Origin: JASGDN01 sp049840815
Lineage (GTDB): Bacteria > Chloroflexota > Chloroflexia > Thermomicrobiales > UBA6265
NCBI GenBank assembly: GCA_049840815.1
Contig: JASGJI010000009.1
Span: 1-64,000, forward strand
DNA: 64,000 nt
Direction: 5' to 3'
In this document: positions 26,514 through 34,524 of the stretch, one piece after another
Layout: each line of letters begins with the position of its first letter
Position numbering within the stretch: position 1 is the stretch's first letter
Notes under the pieces: generated by a model
Databases searched by the model: none
The model's input: the letters and a program-made list of their open reading frames with translations, nothing else
What the model was told of the DNA's origin: nothing
Translations under genes and position numbers: made by a program

Positions 26514-27216
26514 TGACCGATTCGCCTCCTGCCCCATTGCCGCGCGTCCTCGTGGTCGATGACGAGGACAACATCACCTTCCTGGTCTCGCGGGCGTTGC
26601 AGCTCGCCGGGATGGACACGGTGTCGGTGGCGACGGGGCAGGAGGCGCTGGACCTGGTCGGGGAATGGCGGCCGGATGCCATCGTGCTCGATGTCATGCT
26701 CCCCGATGTCGATGGGTTCACGGTTCTGCAGCGGATTCGGGATCGCGGCCAGCGCACGCCGGTCGTCTTCCTCACCGCCCGCGATACCACCGCCGACCGT
26801 GTCCAGTGGGTTGAGCGATGGCGGCGACGATTACCTCGTGAAGCCGTTCGAGGTGGCGGAGCTGGTGGCGAGGGTGAAGCTTCGCCTGCGCCGCCCCGCC
26901 GATGCGGTCGCGAACCGGCGGCTGCGCTGCGCTGACCTCGAGATGGACACCGAACGGCACGAGGTGGTGCGGGCCGGCGAGATCGTGCACCTCTCGCCGA
27001 CCGAGTACAACCTGCTGCACTTCCTGCTGGTCAACACCGGGCGCATCCTGCTCCCGCGCCCAGATCCTCGATCGCGTCTGGTCCTACGACTACGACGGCG
27101 ATCCGGCGGTGGTGGATACCTACATCAGCTACCTGCGGCGGAAGATCGATCACGTCTCCCCGAAGCTGATCCACACCGTGCGCGGGATCGGCTTCACCCT
27201 GCGTGTCGATGAGTAG
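26513..27216 (+). CDS. OmpR/PhoB-type response regulator (two frameshifts)
   Basis: Receiver domain RVLVVDDEDNITFLV with the acidic pair, phospho-Asp in DAIVLDVMLPDVDG, Thr/Lys in FLTARD and YLVKPFE. Winged-helix output: VHLSPTEYNLLHFLLVNTGRIL, ILDRVWSYDYDG, VDTYISYLRRKID and IHTVRGIGFTLR. Two extra C-type indels, near 26801 and 27053, split it. Corrected length is about 234 residues. It starts within the stop of the CotH-like gene and runs into the histidine kinase start, so the three are one translational unit. It probably controls this locus. Confidence 0.9.
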
Positions 27217-28682
27217 CCTGCGGGCTCGCCTGTTGGCGGTGGTGGCGGTGCTGGCCGTCGCCTACGTCGTGCTGGCCGTCGTGCTGGTGTCGTCGCAACG
27301 GTCGTTGCTGGTCGCGCAATCGGACAAGCGGTTGCGGGAAGCACCGGTGCTGACGATTCCATTCGGCGATCCAGCCGGACGGCCGCCTGCCCAGGCGGGT
27401 CAGGGCATGGCGACCCCCGCAGCGGGCGCTAATGACGACGCCGGTTCAGCCGGGGGGGCGGACCTCAGTTCGACCCAGATCGAGACACCGTTTTCCGATT
27501 TCTACATGGGCTTCGTCGCCAGCGACGGGAGTGTGACGCCGCTGGTGGTGGGAACGCATCCTCGAAAGCGTCCCCGATCTCGCGGCGGCCGTGAGCGCGA
27601 CCGCCGGAGCGCGCGATACCGTCACCATCGACGCAGAGCAGGGCGACGAGCGGTTCCGCGCGCTGGTCCTCCCCCAGCAGTCGTCCGGCGGCTGGATCGT
27701 GGTCACGCAATCACTGTCGGAAGTCGATGCGGCCATCGACCGGCTGGTGTGGACCCTGCTGGTGGCGGGCGGCGTGTTGGTGGTGGTCCTGGGGGCGATG
27801 GTCTTCTGGGTGCAGCGCCTGGGGCTGCGTCCGATCGCGCGGGTGACCGCGGCCGCAGAGGCGATCGCGGCGGGCGACCGATCCTACCGCCTTGCCGGCG
27901 AGGATGCGCGGACCGAGGCCGGCAAACTCTCCCACGCCTTCAACCTGATGCTGGACGAGCGGGACGAATCGGATGTCCGCTTCCGGCAGTTCGTCGCTGA
28001 TGCCTCCCACGAGTTGCGGACGCCGCTGACCTCGGTGCGGGGGTATCTCGAACTGTATCGGGAGGGTGCCTTCCGGAGTGACGGCGAGATGGACGATGCC
28101 GTCCGCCGGATGTCCGCCGAGACGACGCGCATGTACGGGCTGGTGGAGGACCTGCTGGTGCTCGCGAGTCTCGACGAGGGGCGTCCGTTGCGGCGGGATG
28201 TGGTCGATCTCGGGCAAATCCTGCGGGATGCCGCTGAGGATGCCGGGGCCGTGCAGCCTGCGCGGCGGATCGTGCTGGTCGCGCCGGAGGTCGGGCCGGT
28301 GGTGGTCGGGGATGGCTCGTTGCTCGTACAGGGCGTTGGCATCCTCGTGGCGAACGCGCTTGCCCATACGCCGGAATCGGCCGATGTCACGCTCACGGCG
28401 ATGGAGGATGGCGGTCAGGCGTTCGTGACCGTCGCGGACAAGGGGCCGGGGCTCGACGCCGAATCTGCTCAGCACATCTTCGACCGCTTCTGGCGCGGGA
28501 CGAAGGCGCGGGAGCGTAGTCGGGGGCGTGGTGGTGGCGCGGGGCTCGGCCTCTCCATCGCGCGGTCGATCGTGGAGGCGCACGGCGGCACGATTTCGGT
28601 GCAATCCACCCCCGGCGTCGGAACGGCGTTTGCCATCTCGTTGCCGAAGCAGGGCCGAACGCGCACAGCGTCCGCTTCCTGA
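27209..28682 (+). CDS. Sensor histidine kinase (one frameshift)
   Basis: About 490 residues, from ATG 27209 (SSLRARLLAVVAV), overlapping the regulator stop. One membrane helix (LLAVVAVLAVAYVVLAVVLV), an extracytoplasmic domain with a Pro/Ala/Gly-rich insert (ATPAAGANDDAGSAGG), a second helix (VWTLLVAGGVLVVVLGAMVF), HAMP (LGLRPIARVTAAAEAIAAGD), the H-box FVADASHELRTPLTSVRGYL, then N-box LVANALAHTPESADV, G1 VADKGPGLD and G2 GAGLGLSIARSI. A frame change near 27556 lies in the outer domain. What it senses is unknown. Paired with the preceding regulator. Confidence 0.9.
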
Positions 28683-28690
28683 CGACGCTG

Positions 28691-28719
28691 TTGGCGGCCG
28701 GGCGGTCTCGCCGTACGAT
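28691..28719 (+). promoter_or_regulatory. Candidate promoter of the CocE/NonD hydrolase gene
   Basis: TTGGCG at 28691-28696 and TACGAT at 28714-28719 with a 17-nt spacer, 49 nt before the ATG at 28769. The word TACGATG recurs upstream of several genes of this block (57443, 55794, 58844), which suggests the local -10 form. Confidence 0.4.
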
Positions 28720-28768
28720 GCCGATGGCTGCCACGTTGCGCGCCACCTGTCGCTTGAAAGGAACGTCC

Positions 28769-30490
28769 ATGCCCTCCGATCCCCGATTCGCGACCGTGCT
28801 CCCCGAAAACGACCTGTCCCCGCGCATTCACCAGACGCGCATCATCCACGACGTGCTGACGCCGATGCGCGACGGCGTGATGCTGGCGATGGACCTCATC
28901 CGCCCGGTGGCGGACGGCGCGTACCCGGTGGTGCTGGTGCGCACGCCGTACGACAAGGTGGCCGCCCGCGAACCGTTCCTGCGCGAACTGGCGGAACGTG
29001 GCTATATCGTCGCGATTCAGGACGTGCGCGGACGCTCCAACTCCGACGGCGAGTTCTTCCCGTATCGGACGGATCGCGCGGATGGCTATGACACCGTGGC
29101 GTGGGTGAACGATCAGGCGTGGTGCGATGGCAACATCGGCATGTGGGGCGGATCGTACGTCGGGCAGACGCAGTGGTTCGCCGCGGCGGACATGCCGCCC
29201 GGCCTGAAGACGATCGTGCCGGTGGTGTCGCCGCCGGACGCGTTCCTGAACGAGCCGATCTGCAACGGCTGTTTCCTGCTGCCGATGGGCGAGTGGATGA
29301 CCTGGATGGGCCGTCGGCAGTTCGCGATGACAGGCAGCGAGGGCGCGCCCTTCACGGAGATGAACGACATCTTCCATGCGTTGCCCATCGCGGGGTTGCC
29401 GGAGCGTGGCGGGCATGCATCGGCGTGGTGGGACGAGATGATGCAGCACCCGAACTGGGACGACTTCTGGCGAAGCTGCTCCTATCAGGAGGCTTGGTCA
29501 CAGATTGCGGTACCGGCGCTGAACATCACCGGCTGGTGGGACATGAACTTCCCCGGCTCGTGGCTCAACTATGAGGGCATGCGCACGCAGGGGCCGACCG
29601 AGGAGGTTCGCGACCGGCAGCGGTTGCTGATCGGCCCGTGGTCGCACCTGGTGAACCAGCATCGCGGCGTGAACGGCCTCGATTTCGGAGACGAGACGCT
29701 GGTGAACCTCGATGCGTTCGTCACCCGCTGGTTCGACCACTGGCTGAAGGGCATCGACAACGGCGTGGAGGCCGATCCCCGCCTCACGATCTTCGTGCTT
29801 GGCGCGAACGAGTGGCGCACCTACGCCGACTGGCCGGTGCCGGGCAGCGTGCCGACCCCGTTCTACCTGCATTCGGATGGGGCGGCGAACACGTTGCTGG
29901 GCGATGGCGGGCTTTCCCTCCTGGCGCCAGACGATGAGCCGTCGGACGAGTACGACTACGACCCCAACGATCCGGTGACGAGTGTCTGGAAGATCGCCGA
30001 TGGCCCGGTGGATGACCGGCTGCTGAGCATTCGCGACGACGTGCTCTGTTACACGAGCGACATGCTGACGGAGCCGGTGGAGGCGATCGGACGGGCATCG
30101 GTGGTGCTGTATGCCTCATCCAGCGCGCGGGATACCGATTGGCACGTCCGCCTCTGCGATGTCTATCCGGACGGAGCGGCGCGATTCCTGGCGCACGGGA
30201 TGCTGCGTGCCCGCTTCCGCGAGACGTTCGAGAAACCGCACTTCCTGGAGCCGAACGAGGTCTATCGCTTCGAGTTCGGGCTGGATGCCGTGGGCGTGCG
30301 CTTCCAGCCGGGGCACCGCATCCGGGTCGAGATCACGAGCAGCTGGTTCCCGGAGTACGACCGCAACACGAACAGCGGTGCGGCCAACAACTTCCTGGAC
30401 GATCAGTTCGTGGTGGCGACGAACCGGATCTATCACGATGCCAAGCGGGCGTCGCACATCGTCCTGCCCTTGATGCCGGTGGAGGGGTAG
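28769..30490 (+). CDS. CocE/NonD family hydrolase (X-Pro dipeptidyl-peptidase S15-like)
   Basis: 573 residues, cytoplasmic. The alpha/beta-hydrolase domain has TPMRDGVMLAMDLIRP, VVLVRTPYDK and YIVAIQDVRGRSNSDGEF, the nucleophile elbow IGMWGGSYVG (Ser), then LIGPWSHLVNQH (His). A cap domain lies between (GCFLLPMGEWMTWMGRRQF). The C-terminal jelly-roll domain (GRASVVLYASSSARDTDWHVRL; FQPGHRIRVEITSSWFPEYDRN) is standard for CocE-type acyl esterases. The ATG at 28769 follows AAAGGAAC. Substrates in the family range from acyl esters to peptides; none is implied here. Confidence 0.9.
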   Translation: MPSDPRFATVLPENDLSPRIHQTRIIHDVLTPMRDGVMLAMDLIRPVADGAYPVVLVRTPYDKVAAREPFLRELAERGYIVAIQDVRGRSNSDGEFFPYRTDRADGYDTVAWVNDQAWCDGNIGMWGGSYVGQTQWFAAADMPPGLKTIVPVVSPPDAFLNEPICNGCFLLPMGEWMTWMGRRQFAMTGSEGAPFTEMNDIFHALPIAGLPERGGHASAWWDEMMQHPNWDDFWRSCSYQEAWSQIAVPALNITGWWDMNFPGSWLNYEGMRTQGPTEEVRDRQRLLIGPWSHLVNQHRGVNGLDFGDETLVNLDAFVTRWFDHWLKGIDNGVEADPRLTIFVLGANEWRTYADWPVPGSVPTPFYLHSDGAANTLLGDGGLSLLAPDDEPSDEYDYDPNDPVTSVWKIADGPVDDRLLSIRDDVLCYTSDMLTEPVEAIGRASVVLYASSSARDTDWHVRLCDVYPDGAARFLAHGMLRARFRETFEKPHFLEPNEVYRFEFGLDAVGVRFQPGHRIRVEITSSWFPEYDRNTNSGAANNFLDDQFVVATNRIYHDAKRASHIVLPLMPVEG

Positions 30491-30505
30491 GGGCGCTTCC
30501 CGTGG

Positions 30506-31168
30506 TCAGGGCTCGGAATCCGGGGCGGTCGTCGTTGCGAGGGCCTTCCAGGCGCGGATCAGGAGGTCCACGGCATCCACGACCATCGTGTCGCTGGTGC
30601 CGTCCGGGGCGATCTGCCCCTGGATCAGCATCCCGTCCTCCAGCGCGTGCATGATCAGTCCGAGAAAGGAGGGGTCGGCGGGCGGCGTTTCGCCCGGACT
30701 GCGGAAGGCCGTCGCGACTCCCTCGGCCAGCGCCTGCCGCGCGAAATACTCACGGTCACCGATCTGCTGGAGCAGGTGTTGATCCTCGGTGCGGACCGCA
30801 TGCAGCCAGAGTTCCGTGCGGAGCATCAGCCACGCCGAAACATTCGTGGCACGCTCCCGGTGCCAGACGCGGAGGGTGTCCATGCGCTCGGCGAACGTCG
30901 CTTCGGGGTTGAGGACGATCGCTCCGACCTCCTCCGCCTCTCGCCGGGTGCGCTCCATGAGGATGGCCGCGACGAGTTCCTGCTTGTCGGCGAAGTTGCT
31001 GTAGAACGCACCCCGGCTGTATCCGGCGTGCTCGGCGATCTGCTCGACCGATGCGCCGTTGACGCCCCGTGTGGTGAAGAGGTCGGCGGCGGCGGCGAGG
31101 AGGCGTTGGCGGGTCTGTTCCTGCTGCTCGGCGCGAGAGAGGCGGGTTCGGGGGTTCGATGGGGTCAC
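30506..31168 (-). CDS. TetR-family transcriptional regulator
   Basis: 220 residues. The N-terminal helix-turn-helix is typical: QTRQRLLAAAADLFTTRGVN, ASVEQIAEHAGYSRGAFYSNF and ADKQELVAAIL. The all-helical C-terminal domain is effector-binding and unassigned. The start is set at GTG 31168, which follows CGGAG at 5 nt; TTG 31189 would also keep the frame. A palindromic site sits just upstream between this gene and the divergent DUF6204 gene, which it may regulate. Confidence 0.88.
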   Translation of the reverse strand: MTPSNPRTRLSRAEQQEQTRQRLLAAAADLFTTRGVNGASVEQIAEHAGYSRGAFYSNFADKQELVAAILMERTRREAEEVGAIVLNPEATFAERMDTLRVWHRERATNVSAWLMLRTELWLHAVRTEDQHLLQQIGDREYFARQALAEGVATAFRSPGETPPADPSFLGLIMHALEDGMLIQGQIAPDGTSDTMVVDAVDLLIRAWKALATTTAPDSEP

Positions 31169-31192
31169 GGCCACTCCGTTCGGATACAATCA

Positions 31193-31211
31193 TGTATCTG
31201 AAGATGATACA
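31193..31211. promoter_or_regulatory. Palindromic operator between TetR and DUF6204 genes
   Basis: TGTATC and GATACA arms separated by 7 nt. Further GATAC (31183) and GTATC (31212) half-sites flank it, giving alternating half-sites over 35 bp. On the minus strand the TATCAT inside could be the -10 of the TetR gene. A GATGATACA-GTATC-like site also precedes the flavoprotein gene at 35917. Confidence 0.5.
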
Positions 31212-31267
31212 GTATCCGGGACGATCCCCGGCGGCGAGGTGCGTTCGCCGGGCGGGAAGGAGCAACT

Positions 31268-31648
31268 GTGGAAACCAGACGCTATCGCACGTCCGTCCGG
31301 GGCCGGTTCGGCGCGTTGACGGACGATCAGAAGACGGCATTGCGCGCGGACGCCGCCGCGCACGACCCGCTGCGGGCGGGGTTCACGGACGAGGGGACGC
31401 TGACCTACGATGCCGCGCTCGCGTTCTTCACGTTCCGCTTCCAGTTCGATGTGGAGGGTGAGTCCGCCGATGCCTGCGATGCGGAAGCGGCAGTGATCGG
31501 TGAACTGAAGGCGATGGAGGAACTCGACCGTCTCGGACTCTCCGCGCGGGATGGCAAGCTGACGGTGAACGTCACGTGCCTGAGCGAGATGCGGACCGAG
31601 CGGAAGAAGGGTGCGAAGGCCCATCAGCGGATGGGTGTCAGAACCTGA
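31268..31648 (+). CDS. DUF6204 family protein
   Basis: 126 residues from GTG 31268, after GGAAGGAG. The features YRTSVRGRFGALTDDQKTALR, HDPLRAGFTDEGTLTYDAAL and FFTFRFQFD fit the DUF6204 family, known mainly in actinobacteria and of unknown function. It is divergent from the TetR gene with a shared operator region, so it is a candidate target of that repressor. Confidence 0.8.
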   Translation: METRRYRTSVRGRFGALTDDQKTALRADAAAHDPLRAGFTDEGTLTYDAALAFFTFRFQFDVEGESADACDAEAAVIGELKAMEELDRLGLSARDGKLTVNVTCLSEMRTERKKGAKAHQRMGVRT

Positions 31649-31716
31649 CTGGCTTGCCATCCGAAGCCTGGGCGTTCATGATCGTCGGGAACGACTGTCT
31701 GCAAACGGAGGACTGG

Positions 31717-32091
31717 ATGGCGAATTCCTGGCAGGATGTGGTGGCGATTGCGAACGGGTTCCCGGAGGTGGAGGAGACGACCTCGTACGGGTCGCCGTCG
31801 TTGAAGGTGCGGAAGAAGCTGTTCGCGCGGCTGCGGGCGGAGAAGGATTCCCCATACCAGTTGATGCTGCGCTGCGAGGCCGATCAGAAGGATTTCCTGC
31901 TGCAAACGGGCGATCCTGCATTCGGAACCGAGCCGCACTACGATGGCTACGCCGCGATCCTGATCCGGCTGGACCTGATCGACCGGGATCACCTCGCCGA
32001 CCTCGTGGAGGACGCCTGGCGGATGCAGGCGCCGGTGCGCGTTCGCAAGGCGTGGGACGCCGGAAATGCGGAAACGGAGACACCGCAATGA
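31717..32091 (+). CDS. MmcQ/YjbR family DNA-binding-like protein
   Basis: 124 residues. The pattern VVAIANGFPEVEETTSYGSPSLKVRKKLFARL and GYAAILIRLDLIDRDHLADLVEDAW is the MmcQ/YjbR fold (CyaY-like). Some members bind DNA, but the family role is unclear. ATG 31717 follows ACGGAGG. It overlaps the PLP dehydratase by 4 nt (ATGA), so the two are co-translated. Confidence 0.88.
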   Translation: MANSWQDVVAIANGFPEVEETTSYGSPSLKVRKKLFARLRAEKDSPYQLMLRCEADQKDFLLQTGDPAFGTEPHYDGYAAILIRLDLIDRDHLADLVEDAWRMQAPVRVRKAWDAGNAETETPQ

Positions 32092-33062
32092 CCGATGATG
32101 ACCTCTTCGCTATCCCCCTCGATGCCATCGCGCGGGCGATGGAGACGATCGATCCCGTCTTCCTGCACACGCCACAGTACGTCGATCTCGGACTCAGCGA
32201 GGCGCTGGGGTGCGAGGTGCTGCTCAAGGTCGAGACGTTGAACCCGGTCCGCTGTTTCAAGGGGCGTGGCGCGTGTGTCTATATGGCGTCCGTCGAGCCC
32301 GGGATGCGCGTCGTCGGGGCTTCGGCGGGGAACTTCGGGCAGGCCATCGCCTGGGCGGGGCGGGAACGCGGTATCCCGGTCACGATCTACGCTGCGACCG
32401 CGGCGAACGCGCGGAAGCTCGCGCGCATCCGGGCGCTGGGCGCGGAGGTGGTGCAGGAGGGGCATGACTTCGACGCCGCCAAGGAGGCCGCGCGGGCGTT
32501 TGCCGCGTCCGCTCCTGGCATGCGGTTCGTGGAAGACGCTGCCGACACCGAAACCGTGATCGGCGCGGGCACGATCGGGCTGGAGCTCGCGTCGTTGCCA
32601 GAGGCGCGGAGGCCTGATGTGCTGCTCGTTCCGCTTGGAAACGGGGCGCTTATCAATGGCATCGCGATGTGGACGAAGGTGCATGCGCCGTCGATGCGGA
32701 TCGTCGGGGTGGTCGCGGAGACGGCTCCCTCGATGGCGATCAGCTGGCGGACCGGCGTGCCGACGACAACCGAGACCGCCGACACCATGGCAGACGGGAT
32801 CGGGGTGCGCATCCCGGTGCCCTCCGCCGTCGCCCTGACCCGCGATCTGGTGGACGATGTGGTGTCCGTCTCCGAGGATGCGATCCGGGAGGCGCTGGAC
32901 CTGATGCGCGACGCGGCGGGGATGCTTCTGGAGCCATCGGCGGTGGTCGGGATCGCGGCGCTGATGACCGACCCCGCGTTGCGGACCGGACGTGTGGGGA
33001 CGATCGTCACCGGGGCGAATGCGTCCGATGCGCTGATCGCGGAGTTGAGCGGGCGCGTCTGA
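32088..33062 (+). CDS. PLP-dependent threonine/serine dehydratase-like enzyme
   Basis: 324 residues of fold-type II PLP enzymes. The Schiff-base Lys is in NPVRCFKGRGACVYM (family S-F-K-x-R-G-A), the substrate loop is GASAGNFGQAIAWAGR, and the phosphate-binding glycine-rich loop is LVPLGNGALINGIA. A late VVGIAALMTDPAL and TIVTGANAS close the barrel. It probably deaminates threonine or serine, or is a related lyase. No regulatory ACT domain is present. Translationally coupled to the MmcQ gene. Confidence 0.87.
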   Translation: MTDDDLFAIPLDAIARAMETIDPVFLHTPQYVDLGLSEALGCEVLLKVETLNPVRCFKGRGACVYMASVEPGMRVVGASAGNFGQAIAWAGRERGIPVTIYAATAANARKLARIRALGAEVVQEGHDFDAAKEAARAFAASAPGMRFVEDAADTETVIGAGTIGLELASLPEARRPDVLLVPLGNGALINGIAMWTKVHAPSMRIVGVVAETAPSMAISWRTGVPTTTETADTMADGIGVRIPVPSAVALTRDLVDDVVSVSEDAIREALDLMRDAAGMLLEPSAVVGIAALMTDPALRTGRVGTIVTGANASDALIAELSGRV

Positions 33063-33186
33063 GGCGATAGTTCTGGGAGGATGCCGTAGCGGTTCAGCTT
33101 GTCTGGTCCATCGAGTGAAGCTCGATACCGCGCAGACCGGGAGTTTCGGGGATGTCCGGAGTAGCCCGCGAGCCGAGGCGAGCCCA

Positions 33187-33353
33187 TGTCATCCCGAGCA
33201 AGTGGTTGCGGCGAAGCGTGGTCGTTGCATGGGAGGCGGAGCGCGTCGAGGGATCACGTCCCATGCACGACGCCTCCCATGCAACCCGATCCCTCGACTC
33301 CGCTGCACCACGAATGCCAAGACGGAGGAGCCATCGCTTCGCTCGGGATGACA
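33187..33353. repeat. Nested inverted-repeat element between convergent genes
   Basis: Outer arms TGTCATCCCGAGC (33187-33199) and its complement (33341-33353), and perfect inner 15-bp arms GTTGCATGGGAGGCG (33224-33238) and complement (33271-33285). A further imperfect pair, GTCGAGGGATC and GATCCCTCGAC, lies inside. It fills the 330-bp gap between the dehydratase and permease stops and shares the TGTCATCC-GAGCGAAGCG word with the element at 23011-23202. No gene is seen. Confidence 0.6.
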
Positions 33354-33394
33354 CGACGAACGCTCAGGATCGGCCCGGGCGAATGCTCCGTGCC

Positions 33395-34477
33395 TCAGGC
33401 GGTGGCGCTGCGGGTAATGCCGGCTGGAACGTCTTCGCGGGGCAGGACGGGTGCGGCGCTACCGGCCGGCGACGGCGTGCTGCCGTCCACATCCACGTCC
33501 GCGTCAACCGGACGCTGGCGCAGGAGCAGGTGCTTCAGGGCCGTCAGGTGCGGGAACTCCACCAGCATCCCGATCACCAGGGCCGCGTAGATCAGCGGCT
33601 GGTCCGGAATCGCCGCCGCCGTGATGCCCAGCATCAGCGGCGCGTTGCGGGCGGCGGTCGTCATCGTCAGCAGGGCGTGCTCCGGATAGGCGAATCCAGC
33701 CAGCCGGGAGACGCCTTCACCCAGCAGCCACGTCAGCACGAAAAAGACGAAGACCGCCACGAGAATCCGCGCGAAGAGCGTCAGATGATCGTGGATGGTG
33801 CTGATGTTCGCCGCGAAGATCTCCACCACCAGCACCGCGATCACCCACGGGATCACGCTGCCCGCGCCATCGAGGATGCGTTCGAAGGGGCGAGCCGGCA
33901 GCAGCATCCGGAGCGCGAGGTGCAGGCCGATCGCAACCAGGAATGGGATCAGGAACCACTGGATCAACGTGCCGGGGATCTCGTCCGTCTTGAACCCGGT
34001 CTGCCTGCCCGCGAAGAGGTGCAGGTAGACCGGGTAGAGCGCCAGCTGAGAGACCATGTTGATCGGGATCAGTGCCGCCCCGAGCGTCGAATTGCCCTTC
34101 GCCAGGCGGGTGAACCCCAGGAACCAGTCGGTGCAGGGCGCCATGAAGTAGATCACCAGGCCGGTCAGCGCCAGCGGCTGTCCGTGCAGGAAGAGCGACG
34201 CCACCCCGTAGCCGACCACCGGGATGATCAGGAAGTTGCACGCCCAGGCGATGGCGACGAAACGCAGGTTGCTTCCTGCGTGGCGGATGCCCTCCGGCCG
34301 CATCTCGAAGAGCAGCAACGTCACGAGCGCCACGATGGTGGGATCGACCCAGCCGCCGAGGCGGGTGGCTGCGCCATCCGAGAGGGAACCGAGCGCGGCG
34401 CCGAGCGCGATGGCGCCCACGAGCAACGTCGTGGTGCCGAGGTTGGTGCGAAGGGACTGAAACGTGGGTGGATGCAT
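33395..34477 (-). CDS. ACR3-like/BASS-family permease (putative arsenic resistance)
   Basis: 360 residues, about ten membrane helices. The key stretch YFMAPCTDWFLGFTRLAKGN contains the conserved Cys of the fourth helix used by Acr3 arsenite exporters, and LGAALIPINMVSQLALYPVY follows. The annotation arsenic resistance protein is common for this branch of the bile acid:sodium symporter superfamily, but transport of arsenite is inferred. The start is MHPPTFQSLRTNLG at 34477. It follows a flavoprotein gene by 47 nt on the same strand. Confidence 0.75.
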   Translation of the reverse strand: MHPPTFQSLRTNLGTTTLLVGAIALGAALGSLSDGAATRLGGWVDPTIVALVTLLLFEMRPEGIRHAGSNLRFVAIAWACNFLIIPVVGYGVASLFLHGQPLALTGLVIYFMAPCTDWFLGFTRLAKGNSTLGAALIPINMVSQLALYPVYLHLFAGRQTGFKTDEIPGTLIQWFLIPFLVAIGLHLALRMLLPARPFERILDGAGSVIPWVIAVLVVEIFAANISTIHDHLTLFARILVAVFVFFVLTWLLGEGVSRLAGFAYPEHALLTMTTAARNAPLMLGITAAAIPDQPLIYAALVIGMLVEFPHLTALKHLLLRQRPVDADVDVDGSTPSPAGSAAPVLPREDVPAGITRSATA

Positions 34478-34524
34478 CGTGCGGTATCCGGCGGCTGGGT
34501 GAAATCGGGTCGTTGTGTGCGGGG

